Shown: in pieces, positions 18,427 through 26,826 of the stretch
How positions within the stretch are numbered: position 1 is the first letter of the stretch
Layout: each line of letters opens with the position of its first letter
From: Methylococcales bacterium
GTDB taxonomy: Bacteria; Pseudomonadota; Gammaproteobacteria; Methylococcales; Methylomonadaceae
Assembly (NCBI GenBank): GCA_028714175.1
Contig: JAQTMV010000013.1
Location: 1 to 43,167 of the forward strand
Length of the DNA stretch: 43,167 nucleotides
Direction of reading: 5' to 3'
The notes under the pieces: generated by a model
Databases searched by the model: none
What the model was told of the DNA's origin: nothing
The model's input: only the letters and a program-made list of their open reading frames with translations
Translations under genes and position numbers: made by a program

Positions 18427-19515
18427 ATGAACAAGCTTTTTATTACGACGGCTTTCATGCTGCTGTTGATGTTTGCAAGAAGTGGCATGGCCGATCAATT
18501 CAGTCTACCTGTACAACTGAACTATAGCCTTATTAAAAAAGCCTTGATAACGCAACTTTATACAGATACAGGGAATGTTGCAGAGCTTTGGAATGACCGG
18601 CAGGGATGCAGTTATCTTAAGCTTTCCAATCCCCGGATTAGCGGTCAACAGGGCCAAGTCAAACTGTTAAATGATATTGATGCCCGGTTTGGAACAGGGA
18701 TGGGCGGGCAATGCGTCACGGTTTTTGAATGGGGAGGCGTTTTGGAAACCTTGCAGCAGCCCACAATCAACAGTACACAGTCTGTCTTGAGTTTGCCTGT
18801 TACCAAAGTTAGCGCTTCTGACCGGCATGGACGACAACTGATCAACAGTCAGCTTCAGGGATTAATTAAACGCGTTGCCGAACCCAAGCTGTCCGAAGTC
18901 AAGATTGATCTAAACAAATCGCGTGCGGACATCGAAAAAACGGTGGCTGAATTTTTGCCTAAAGAGAATGCGGTTGAAGTCAAGGAGGCACTCAATACGT
19001 TAAAATTCAGCAGTGTTGATGCTACCGATACTGGAATTGCCATTAAGCTCGCCTTTAATGCACCTGCTAAATTGGCAGCCAAAAAATCGGCTGCAGCATT
19101 AAGCAATGCCGAACAGCAACAATGGCAGGCTAGCTGGCAGGAATGGGATGGGTTTTTGAGTAAAGCCATTCAACAGGCATCCGATGATGCCAAATCTCCC
19201 GAATTGCGTGATACCTTGATGGAAATTCTGGGGGAAGCGCGCAGCGCCTTTCAGTCCGGTTTAAAAGAGCATGACGCTAATGGCGATGATCCGGTCCGGT
19301 TATTTTTTACCCGGACCTGGCAGCGTCTGGCGCCTGCATTGGATGCTCTGGCCAAGGAGTTGCCGGAAATACAGGGCTTGCGCTATTTAACCTTTATAGC
19401 GGCTACCGATGTGATTTATGAACTTGACAATATCGGTGCTCCTTTTGGCCTGGATATTTCTTCCGACGGACTGCGCAGATTGGCGCGCATTCTGATAGCC
19501 GGAAAACAGCATTAA
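18427..19515 (+). CDS. Secreted protein of unknown function
   Basis: This 362-residue protein has a clear Sec signal peptide (MNKLFITTAFMLLLMFARSG, cleavage probably after GMA). The mature part is soluble-looking, alpha-helical towards the C-terminus, with no cofactor or catalytic motif that I recognise. One cysteine pair (GCSYLKLSN and GGQCVTVFEW) could form a disulfide. Helical stretches such as NAVEVKEALNTL and ALDALAKELPEIQGLR suggest a helical bundle. It is a single gene between divergent ogt and convergent gshA. The frame is clean. The role is unknown. Confidence 0.7.
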   Translation: MNKLFITTAFMLLLMFARSGMADQFSLPVQLNYSLIKKALITQLYTDTGNVAELWNDRQGCSYLKLSNPRISGQQGQVKLLNDIDARFGTGMGGQCVTVFEWGGVLETLQQPTINSTQSVLSLPVTKVSASDRHGRQLINSQLQGLIKRVAEPKLSEVKIDLNKSRADIEKTVAEFLPKENAVEVKEALNTLKFSSVDATDTGIAIKLAFNAPAKLAAKKSAAALSNAEQQQWQASWQEWDGFLSKAIQQASDDAKSPELRDTLMEILGEARSAFQSGLKEHDANGDDPVRLFFTRTWQRLAPALDALAKELPEIQGLRYLTFIAATDVIYELDNIGAPFGLDISSDGLRRLARILIAGKQH

Positions 19516-19602
19516 AGGCGGTGAAAGCCAAGTAGGGTACTCTGTGCGTACCTTTTAGGCTATTTTTCTCTGCGTTCTTCGTGTCTCTGTGGTGATAAAG
19601 TG

Positions 19603-21189
19603 TTATTTTTGTGAAAAATACAGCTTCAGGAATTCATCGAAAGGGATTTGTTCCTTGCTTTCGAGTTCTTTCTGTCTGGCAAGGGATTGTTCAGCCAGCT
19701 CGGTAAACTGCTTGGTAAGGGTGCCGTCCAGTTTATTGCGGCTGAAATACTGAGCATGTTCGGCAGACTTATTTAACGCGAAACGACTGAATGGTTGCCG
19801 GGTTTGCGTCATGTTTTCCAGCATTCTTGCCGATGCGGTCAAATCCTGGTTTTCGACTAGCAGCCGTTGCTGCGCCAGGGCGGAGCTATAAGGTTTGGCG
19901 GAATCATCTTGATCAAGAATTGCACATACGGGTTGCATGGAGTCAAGAATTTCCATCGCCCAATCCTGTAACGGAATTTTTTGCTTGCCTTGATCGAGTT
20001 CCAGCCCCGGTTTTCTGCCAAAATTTGCGACCGCTAACTGATTGGCGTTATTAGTATGTTGATCCTGGTTCGAAACTCCGGGGCTGTCTTTGAGCAGACA
20101 GGTAAGTAGCAGAGCTTCTATAAAGCGGGCTTTTGTTTCATCTATGCCGATAGGGTTAAATAAATCCAGATCAAGCGAGCGCATTTCTATATAGCGTATC
20201 CCCCGGCGTTTAAGCGCCAGCGTCGGTTTTTCGCCGGATTTGATAATTTGCTTGGGCCGGATGGTACTATAAAACTCGTTTTCAATTTGCAATATATTGC
20301 TGTTAAGCTGGCGGTACCGGCCATCAACAATAACACCGATTTTTTCATAATCAGGGTAGGGTGTTTCAATGGCTTTACTTAAACTACTAACGTATCCGGA
20401 TAAAGAATTGTAATCAATTTTCAGATTAGCCTGATTTTTACTTTTATAACCAATATCACTCATGCGTAATGAAGTTGCGAATGGATGATATAACGTACCC
20501 TGGTCGAATTCTTCAAATTGCGCCATCAATGCCGGACGGCTTTTGAAGAAACTTTTGCAAATCGCTGGTGATGCGCCGAATAAATACAGGATCAGCCAGC
20601 CCAGCCGCTGAAAATTTCTGATTAAACCAAAGTAGGCATCAGCCGTAAACTGTTCCGGACTGAGTTGACTGTTTTCTTGCCGGTGCAAAGCGACCCACAG
20701 GGCTTCAGGCACCGAATAATTAAAATGTATGCCGGCAATGGCCTGCATGGTTCTACCGTAGCGATGCCATAAGCCATGCCGGTAAACATGCTTCATCCGG
20801 CCAATGTTGGACGATCCGTATGTGGCAATGGGAATGCTTTCATCACCATCGATGCCGCAAGGCATACTGGCTCCCAGTAGTATTTCATGATCCAGGTGTT
20901 CGTAAACAAACTGGTGAATATTATGCAGATAATCCAGCGTATCTTTTACATCAGCAAACGGCGGCGTAATTAATTCAATCAGCGCTTCGGAATAATCCGT
21001 GGTAATGGCTGGATGTGTCAGCGCCGAACCTAATGCTTTTGGGTGGGGGGTTTGGGCAATAAAACCATCTACGGCTATACGCAGGCTTTCTTTTTCAATC
21101 CCTTTAAGTCCTCCGCAAAGCAGATGCTGATGATCGTTTGCCAGAAGTTGATCCAGGCGCGTTGAAAGCTTATTAGTAAAATGAGTCAT
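19603..21189 (-). CDS. gshA: Glutamate--cysteine ligase
   Basis: This proteobacterial-type GshA joins glutamate and cysteine with ATP, the first and limiting step of glutathione synthesis. Starting at the internal ATG at 21189 gives 528 residues, close to the E. coli length (about 518). An upstream ATG at 21279 would add 30 residues with no family match. Recognisable segments are GGLKGIEKESLRI at the start, TDYSEALIELITPP (glutamate/ATP region), GIHFNYSVPEALW, LRMSDIGYKSK and YIEMRSLDLDLFNP. It is divergent from recQ. Confidence 0.95.
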   Translation of the reverse strand: MTHFTNKLSTRLDQLLANDHQHLLCGGLKGIEKESLRIAVDGFIAQTPHPKALGSALTHPAITTDYSEALIELITPPFADVKDTLDYLHNIHQFVYEHLDHEILLGASMPCGIDGDESIPIATYGSSNIGRMKHVYRHGLWHRYGRTMQAIAGIHFNYSVPEALWVALHRQENSQLSPEQFTADAYFGLIRNFQRLGWLILYLFGASPAICKSFFKSRPALMAQFEEFDQGTLYHPFATSLRMSDIGYKSKNQANLKIDYNSLSGYVSSLSKAIETPYPDYEKIGVIVDGRYRQLNSNILQIENEFYSTIRPKQIIKSGEKPTLALKRRGIRYIEMRSLDLDLFNPIGIDETKARFIEALLLTCLLKDSPGVSNQDQHTNNANQLAVANFGRKPGLELDQGKQKIPLQDWAMEILDSMQPVCAILDQDDSAKPYSSALAQQRLLVENQDLTASARMLENMTQTRQPFSRFALNKSAEHAQYFSRNKLDGTLTKQFTELAEQSLARQKELESKEQIPFDEFLKLYFSQK

Positions 21190-21345
21190 GGAGTGTGCGT
21201 GTGTTCCCTGCGATTTTGTATGACTTAGGTTATGCAATGGCCAGAAAAACCCATCATGCAGAAGACGACGAAGCATCAAATAAAAAACTTCGTGTATTCG
21301 GCGTCCTTTGCGGTGGATTTATGAATTTTTTCGTAACATCATCTG

Positions 21346-21351
21346 TATAAT
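21346..21351 (+). promoter_or_regulatory. Candidate -10 box for recQ
   Basis: A perfect TATAAT, preceded by TG, lies 56 bases upstream of the recQ start in the divergent gshA-recQ spacer. No strong -35 hexamer sits 17 bases upstream, so this is tentative. Confidence 0.3.
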
Positions 21352-21406
21352 CGTACTATTATAAAGAGTTTAATTGATTGAAGAAATATTATCATAGCGA
21401 GGATGT

Positions 21407-23536
21407 GTGAACAGCAGGTCAAGTGAAATTCTAAAGACGGTGTTTGGCTATGATAGTTTTAGAGGTCAGCAACAGGAGGTGATCGAACAGCTTTTAGCTG
21501 GACAGGATGCTTTGGTATTAATGCCGACAGGCGGCGGCAAATCATTGTGCTATCAGATTCCCGCCTTAATCAGACCAGGGGTCGGCATCGTCATTTCTCC
21601 GCTGATCGCATTAATGCAGGATCAGGTGAGCGCATTGCTTCAACTGGGCGTAAAAGCCGCTTTTCTTAATTCCACATTGTCTCAGGAAGAAGCGCGCAAG
21701 ATTGAAAAACAGCTGCTTGATGGCGATCTGGACCTGCTCTACATCGCCCCGGAAAGACTTACCTCAGACCGTACTTTAGCCCTGTTTGCCAGAATAAGAA
21801 TTGCCCTGTTTGCGATTGATGAGGCGCATTGTGTGTCTCAATGGGGACACGATTTTCGGGTGGATTATTTACAGCTTTCGATGTTGCATCAGCAATTCCC
21901 GGCTATTCCCCGTATTGCACTGACGGCAACCGCAGACGAAAAAACCCGGCAAGAAATCATCCTGCGTTTACAACTGGAACAGGCCCCGGTTTTTCTCAGC
22001 GGTTTTGACCGTCCCAATATCCGCTACCGGATTGTGCAAAAACAAAATGCCCGGCAACAATTAATTGACTTTATTCATGCGGAACATGCAGGGGACGCCG
22101 GCATCGTTTATTGTCTGTCGCGTAAAAAAGTGGATGAAACTTCCGAATGGCTGAGAACCAAAGGCATTAATGCCTTGCCTTATCACGCAGGGATGGCCGG
22201 CGATTTGCGGCAAAAACATCAGCACCGGTTTTTAATGCAGGACGGTCTGGTGATTGTTGCGACCATTGCTTTTGGCATGGGTATCGATAAACCCAATGTG
22301 CGCTTTGTCGCCCATCTGGATTTGCCTAAAAGCGTTGAAGCGTATTATCAGGAAACCGGCAGAGCAGGACGTGATGGCTTACCCGCCAATGCGTGGATGG
22401 CTTATGGTTTGCAAGATGTTATCACACTGCGGCGAATGCTGGCCGATTCTAATGCCGATGAAGCCCATAAGCGGCTGGAATTGCATAAACTCGATGCCAT
22501 GCTGGCATTATGTGAACAAGTGCATTGCCGGCGGCAGGCTTTGTTACAGTATTTTGGCGATCATCTTGAAGAGCCCTGTAATAATTGCGACACCTGTCTG
22601 GAAACTGTGCAAACCTGGGATGGAACACTGGTTGCACAACAGGCGTTGTCCTGTATTTATCGCACCGGCCAACGCTTTGGTGTCGGCTATCTGATTGATG
22701 TTCTGCGCGGCAAACTGACCGAGAGGATTATCCACTTTGGCCATGATAAACAATCAACGTTTGGCATAAACAAGGAACTGGATGAACAGCAATGGTCTTC
22801 GGTATTCAGACAGCTGGTTGCACGCGGTCTGGTTGCCGTCAATTTTGATCATTTTGGCGTGCTGCAATTGACCGACGCCTGTCGTCCGATTCTGCGCGGC
22901 GAACAACAGCTGATTTTACGCAAGGATATAAAACCGGAAAAAAGCAAGCCCGGTAAAAAAGGCGCAAGTAAATCGGTTAGCAAGAGCGAGAAAAATATCG
23001 CGTTGTGGGAGGCTTTACGCGCCAAGCGTCGTGAGATTGCTGATGAACAGGATGTCCCGCCCTACATTATTTTTCATGATGCAACCCTGATGGCCATGCT
23101 TGAAGCCAGACCGGCCAATCGCCAGCAAATGGCTTTATTGCCAGGAGTTGGCGAACAAAAACTAAAACTTTATGCTGATCAATTTTTAGCCGTCATCAAG
23201 GAATATGCCGGTGACCCCAACGTGCCGGATACGGTGGTCGATTCGGTGGATTTGTTCAAACTGGGTTACAGCGTGCAGCAGATTGCCGAAAAACGAGGCT
23301 ATAAAGAAGACACCATTTATAATCATCTTTCGCAAGCTCTGGAGCAGGGTATGCTGGTATTGACTGATGTTGTTGAATTATCTGAGCAGGACATCAAGCG
23401 GATAGAAGCAGCAATCCTGAGTTTGCCAATAGAGCAACAGAACGCGCTCAAGCCTGTCTATGATCTGTTTGATGGTCAATACAGTTACAGTGTGTTGCGT
23501 TGTATAAGGGCGGCCTTGCAGTATCAGACGGCGTAA
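21407..23536 (+). CDS. recQ: ATP-dependent DNA helicase RecQ
   Basis: This 709-residue 3'-5' superfamily 2 helicase has Walker [15 protein letters not shown], the DEAH box [15 protein letters not shown], motif [12 protein letters not shown] and four RQC zinc cysteines (the Cys of EQVHCRRQ, then CNNCDTC). A winged helix, a linker, and an HRDC domain ([21 protein letters not shown], near 520-600) follow. It ends with a further helix-turn-helix tail ([20 protein letters not shown]), which makes it about 100 residues longer than E. coli RecQ. It acts in recombinational repair and fork rescue. The GTG start follows GAGG at 21398-21402. Confidence 0.96.
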   Translation: MNSRSSEILKTVFGYDSFRGQQQEVIEQLLAGQDALVLMPTGGGKSLCYQIPALIRPGVGIVISPLIALMQDQVSALLQLGVKAAFLNSTLSQEEARKIEKQLLDGDLDLLYIAPERLTSDRTLALFARIRIALFAIDEAHCVSQWGHDFRVDYLQLSMLHQQFPAIPRIALTATADEKTRQEIILRLQLEQAPVFLSGFDRPNIRYRIVQKQNARQQLIDFIHAEHAGDAGIVYCLSRKKVDETSEWLRTKGINALPYHAGMAGDLRQKHQHRFLMQDGLVIVATIAFGMGIDKPNVRFVAHLDLPKSVEAYYQETGRAGRDGLPANAWMAYGLQDVITLRRMLADSNADEAHKRLELHKLDAMLALCEQVHCRRQALLQYFGDHLEEPCNNCDTCLETVQTWDGTLVAQQALSCIYRTGQRFGVGYLIDVLRGKLTERIIHFGHDKQSTFGINKELDEQQWSSVFRQLVARGLVAVNFDHFGVLQLTDACRPILRGEQQLILRKDIKPEKSKPGKKGASKSVSKSEKNIALWEALRAKRREIADEQDVPPYIIFHDATLMAMLEARPANRQQMALLPGVGEQKLKLYADQFLAVIKEYAGDPNVPDTVVDSVDLFKLGYSVQQIAEKRGYKEDTIYNHLSQALEQGMLVLTDVVELSEQDIKRIEAAILSLPIEQQNALKPVYDLFDGQYSYSVLRCIRAALQYQTA

Positions 23537-23952
23537 GGGAACCTGTAAAGATACCGCACTTCGACTGGCTTAGGAGCGCACCTGAACATGCTTTAGATAA
23601 ATGTACGTTTTTCAAAGTAGCGTACCGTAGCACTCTATTTTCAAAAAAACGGTAAAACAGAAATCCTGAACAGGCGACTATTCATTTTATGCTTCACCCT
23701 GTATCGCTATTGCGCCCTGCCCTGTGCGCTTCATGAAAAAACAATCGCCAACCTGGAGTTAAGGCTTGGCCTTGGCTAGCGGCGGTTATCTGGTGTATCT
23801 GGCGACCAGCCGCGTGAATCTGAAATTGACCGGAGAACGCTGGCCGGATATCCGTTTTAGTGCGACGCGGGAGTTGTTGTAGAGTACCCAACACGCGCAG
23901 CCTACAGCGCCGCAAGATTCACGTACATTCGAAACGATACGCGCTGCTTATC
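23537..23952. other. Gap with a short unassigned relic
   Basis: These 416 bases between recQ and the pentapeptide gene hold no complete gene. A plus-strand frame at 23763-23882 reads [18 protein letters not shown] and ends in RFSATRELL. It looks like the tail of a membrane protein but has no start and no family that I can name. The rest shows nothing clear. Confidence 0.35.
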
Positions 23953-24336
23953 CTACGGAGTTTTCTTTACTCTCAACAGCAAGATTTTTTTCAATTTGTC
24001 GTCTAAACCCGCCAGGCCAGGGCACTCATCCGGTGTTTGCAACTTGGCGGCGAGCAGCGGGGCAAAGTTCCAGAAACGGTAGTCGAATGCCCGTTCAATC
24101 ATACGCACAGCTACCCAGTGTTTTTCGGTGCTGTCCTTACAAGCCAGACGTACCCGGGCTTCATAAGCGGTTTTTAGCGCTTCGGGGTCGTCTATTTTTT
24201 TGCAAGGCCGTAAATGTTCCGGCGCCGATTCTTCGCCCCAGCCGCCTTCGCTATCGGGGTCGTATATTTTTTTGTAAGGCCATACATGTTCTTTGACCAA
24301 GCAGCCTTCGCTAGCTGCAAGTTTGGAAAAATCCAC
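23953..24336 (-). CDS. C-terminal part of split pentapeptide-repeat protein
   Basis: This 127-residue frame reads DFSKLAASEGCLVKEHVW, then a region with two similar segments (PYKKIYDPDSEGGWGEES and PCKKIDDPEALKTAY), and ends in a helical Lys-rich tail (LDDKLKKILLLRVKKTP). It is continuous with the upstream pentapeptide frame if one base is gained or lost at the run of nine A on the coding strand (24347-24355). It therefore probably encodes the C-terminal domain of that protein rather than a separate gene. It has no clear ribosome binding site. Function is unknown. Confidence 0.5.
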   Translation of the reverse strand: MDFSKLAASEGCLVKEHVWPYKKIYDPDSEGGWGEESAPEHLRPCKKIDDPEALKTAYEARVRLACKDSTEKHWVAVRMIERAFDYRFWNFAPLLAAKLQTPDECPGLAGLDDKLKKILLLRVKKTP

Positions 24337-24865
24337 TGAACTGGTGTTTTTTTTTGCGAAATTTGTCCATTGTTTCTGCCAACGCGGCTTGGCCGCTATC
24401 TCCTTGGTACCGAGGTAAATCCTTCAATGCACTGTAGAGCTTGTCTGCCTGTGCATTTGCTACCTCCTTATCTACGTGTGCGATAGTTATGTATTCTAGG
24501 ATTATGCCGGGGAGTTGGGCCCCGGTCAAACCCGCGCCGGGGAATTCGGCCCCGGACAAATCCGCGCCGGGGAGTTGTGCCCCGCGCAAATCCGCGCCGG
24601 GGAATTCGGCCCCGGACAAATTCGCGCCGGGGAGTTGTGCCCCGCGCAAATCCGCGCCGGGGAATTCGGCCCCGGACAAATTCGTGCCGGGGAATTCGGC
24701 TCCGGACAAATCCGCGCCGGGGAGTTGTGCCCCGCGCAAATTCGCGCCGGGGAATTCGGCTCCGGACAAATTCGCGCCGGGGAGTTGTGCCCCGGTCAAA
24801 TACGCGCCGGGGAGTTGGGCCGCTGACAAATTCGCGCCGGGGAGTTTAGCTTGCTCAAAACGGGC
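24311..24865 (-). CDS. Pentapeptide-repeat segment of split membrane protein
   Basis: Directly after an in-frame TAA (24866-24868) the same frame resumes with ARFEQAKLPGANLSAAQLPG and runs through about 24 pentapeptides, in which A(D/N)L(S/R/T)G alternates with A(E/Q)(F/L)PG. A helical segment (HVDKEVANAQADKLYSALK) follows. The first ATG-like start in this frame would be near 24829. Pentapeptide repeats fold as a right-handed quadrilateral helix. The ten-residue period reflects a 30-bp DNA repeat. The frame ends soon after a run of nine A that leads into the 23953-24336 frame. It is probably the middle part of one damaged gene. Confidence 0.6.
   Translation of the reverse strand, partial: ARFEQAKLPGANLSAAQLPGAYLTGAQLPGANLSGAEFPGANLRGAQLPGADLSGAEFPGTNLSGAEFPGADLRGAQLPGANLSGAEFPGADLRGAQLPGADLSGAEFPGAGLTGAQLPGIILEYITIAHVDKEVANAQADKLYSALKDLPRYQGDSGQAALAETMDKFRKKKHQFSGFFQTCS
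24505..24845. repeat. 30-bp tandem repeats encoding pentapeptides
   Basis: About eleven head-to-tail 30-bp units lie here, each starting like GGGGAATTCGGCCCCGGAC on the plus strand and differing at few positions. Two unit types alternate, giving AEFPG or AQLPG in the protein. Near-identity at the DNA level, including third codon positions, suggests recent expansion. Several long plus-strand frames across it are by-products of the repeat. Confidence 0.9.
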
Positions 24866-26395
24866 TTATTCCAATTTGGCCCTAGATAAGTTTGCCACTT
24901 TCAAGCGGGCGCGGCGCAAGTCGGCATTCGGCAAGCTGGATTGCGAGAGATCGGCGTATTCCAAATGCCGTCCTTGCAGGCTCAGCCCTTCAGCCTTGGC
25001 GAGGTCGTCCGCTTTGGTCGTGCCGACTGCGGCGGACAAACCGGCCTGAACTTCCGCAGCCAAGCCCTTGTTGGCAATCAGCAGTTTTTCGCGCAGAATC
25101 AGGTTGCGAGGAAACGGACTGTCAATCCAGTAACATTTCCGGGGTGATTCCGGTTTTGCCCCTGGCTTAGCGTTTGCCGTTTTTTCGTCAGCCGCCTTGG
25201 ATTGCTTGTCTGCTGCGTTTTCCTCTCTGCATTCGCTAATGCGAGCCGGGTCATAATCGTTGCGCTCGTCATCGTCCATGGTTATACGACGCTGTTCATG
25301 TAGCCTGGAGGTCCAATCAAATAGGCGGCGGTTGCCCTGCTCTACCGACTCGAATATAAACGACTTGGCGGCATCATAGGTCCCATCAAATAGGATGCGG
25401 TTGCCCTGCTCTACCGGCACAGTAGTGATCCAGCTATCCGGTAACCGTGCAAGCAGCCATTGTTCTTCGGGAGAATCGGGAATAGCGGCTACCATGAAGC
25501 TTAAGAACAGCATTGACAGTAGAAAGACCGCCAGCAACCAACGGTCGAGCACCGCCGCCAAACTCACCGGATTGGGCGTCGCTGTGGGTACGTCCGCGCC
25601 ATTGCCAAACCGTGGCCGCAGCCAGTCGATGATCCGGCGCGGCCATTGTCGGCTCACCCAAACCGCCAACCAAGTTTGCCGACTTAACCAGCGTATTGCC
25701 CGGCGAACCACTGCCTTGACAGGCTTGGTCAAGCCATAAAAAAACGGCGCCAGCCATAGCTTCCACCAGCGCCCGGCATCGTCCTGATCGTCCAGAATTT
25801 TTGCCCACAAATAGGCCAGCAGTGCGGCATCCAATAATAGGAACGCGCGCTGCGTCCAGACAATGCCGTTGTCGTGGTAAGGCAGAAAGGCGGCTTGCAG
25901 CCACCAGAAAGTCAACACCGGCCAGATAATCAGCGAAACCACGGTGATCGCCGTCATCAGGAAGTTCATGAAGCCGCCGTGTTGTCCCGCCAGCCAATGC
26001 AGGAACGGCAGGTTGCCGAGACTCCGGCGCAGATGGTTTTTGGTTTCCTCGTCCGTTTCACGCTCCAGTGCGGCGCGGAAACGAAACGCCCGCTGCGAAA
26101 ACAAATAATGCTGCAAAAGGATGTACAGGTGCAGGAAAAAAAGGAAGCCCGGCATGAACCAGAAAAAACCGACGATGGGGATGTCCACGTTCAGCAGCGG
26201 CAGCTTGACCGGATCGATACGCAGGATTTGTTCGTGGCTGGTGGAGGAGATGATGATCGCCACATACAGCAGCAGCGACATGAAAGTGATCGTGAAGCTG
26301 CGCAGCTCCGCCGCTTCCGCCCGCACCCGCTCCAGCATGTCGCCGGCTTTCGGCAGTCCCGGTATTATTTGGGGTGGCGTTGTGTCCATGGACAT
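24866..26395 (-). CDS. Polytopic membrane protein with pentapeptide tail (N-terminal part)
   Basis: This 509-residue frame has an N-terminal membrane domain with about five transmembrane segments: TFMSLLLYVAIIIS near 38, GFFWFMPGFLFFLHLYILL near 78, FLMTAITVVSLIIWPVLTFW near 145, AFLLLDAALLAYLW near 185, and LAVFLLSMLFLSFMVAAI near 290. A soluble, charged region follows, and then the first pentapeptides (HLEYADLSQSSLPNADLRRA). It stops at a TAA, but the frame continues downstream with more pentapeptides, so the original protein was about 815 residues. As it stands a truncated membrane protein may still be made. I know no function for the family. Confidence 0.8.
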   Translation of the reverse strand: MSMDTTPPQIIPGLPKAGDMLERVRAEAAELRSFTITFMSLLLYVAIIISSTSHEQILRIDPVKLPLLNVDIPIVGFFWFMPGFLFFLHLYILLQHYLFSQRAFRFRAALERETDEETKNHLRRSLGNLPFLHWLAGQHGGFMNFLMTAITVVSLIIWPVLTFWWLQAAFLPYHDNGIVWTQRAFLLLDAALLAYLWAKILDDQDDAGRWWKLWLAPFFYGLTKPVKAVVRRAIRWLSRQTWLAVWVSRQWPRRIIDWLRPRFGNGADVPTATPNPVSLAAVLDRWLLAVFLLSMLFLSFMVAAIPDSPEEQWLLARLPDSWITTVPVEQGNRILFDGTYDAAKSFIFESVEQGNRRLFDWTSRLHEQRRITMDDDERNDYDPARISECREENAADKQSKAADEKTANAKPGAKPESPRKCYWIDSPFPRNLILREKLLIANKGLAAEVQAGLSAAVGTTKADDLAKAEGLSLQGRHLEYADLSQSSLPNADLRRARLKVANLSRAKLE

Positions 26396-26519
26396 GCTCC
26401 ACGTTCAGGTTGACTTGTTAAATGCGTAAGGCTAAATCAAAACAGCCAGATAGCGTGAACACATGCTTTTCGTTCCCACGCGGATCGGGCACCACTATCT
26501 ACAACAAACGCCGGAAAAT

Positions 26520-26543
26520 GGTGGGCAAAAAAGCTTGCCCACC
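26520..26543. repeat. Perfect hairpin, possible terminator or REP
   Basis: Arms GGTGGGCAA (26520-26528) and TTGCCCACC (26535-26543) flank a 6-base loop in a gene-free stretch (26396-26826). It lies upstream of the pentapeptide gene and downstream of the membrane-protein gene. There is no U-run beyond either arm, so a dispersed palindrome is as likely as a terminator. Confidence 0.5.
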
Positions 26544-26583
26544 CTACCCTTCAATCCTGACTTTTTATCACGGAAGCGGGTAA

Positions 26584-26812
26584 TTCTACTTTGTCAGATT
26601 ATGTGATCGATATTCTCCAACATCGTCATTCCGGCAGGGATTCACGTCAGGCTATCCTGCCTGACACCCTTCGGGTTAATGCAAATCTGTTGCTGACAGA
26701 TTTGTGCCGGAATCCAGGCTCCATGGATGGGTTTAAGCTTACCATCAATGGCACTGGATACCCGCTTCCCGGCGAGTATGACGAGCTTTCGCATTAATCT
26801 GACAAAGTAGAA
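26584..26812. mobile_element. MITE-like element with 18-bp inverted ends
   Basis: TTCTACTTTGTCAGATTA (26584-26601) and its perfect complement (26795-26812) bound a 229-bp non-coding unit. GTAA flanks both sides (26580-26583, 26813-26816) as a candidate target duplication. The interior holds nested complementary arms: TCGTCAT/ATGACGA (26623-26629, 26778-26784) and ATTCCGGCA/TGCCGGAAT (26628-26636, 26705-26713). The latter pair encloses three hairpins at 26646-26665, 26666-26676 and 26682-26704. A near-identical copy of one end stands alone at 40231-40249. No transposase is encoded. Confidence 0.75.
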
Positions 26813-26826
26813 GTAAAAAACTAATC

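Noticed and set aside
19534-19553. GGTAC/GTACC stem after the secreted-protein gene as a terminator
   Set aside because: Only five pairs with a short T run. Too weak to call.
24505-24845. Tandem repeats as a CRISPR array
   Set aside because: The repeats are head to tail with no unique spacers and encode protein repeats. No cas gene is present.
24441-25049. Long plus-strand open frames rich in Pro/Arg/Ser across the pentapeptide repeats
   Set aside because: They arise because a 30-bp repeat without stops is open in several frames. The minus-strand reading gives a known fold, while these give only low-complexity sequence.
26628-26713. Cloverleaf-like fold as a tRNA gene
   Set aside because: The acceptor-like stem has 9 pairs, there is no T-loop TTCRA sequence, no CCA context and no proper anticodon arm. 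It lies inside a MITE-like element.
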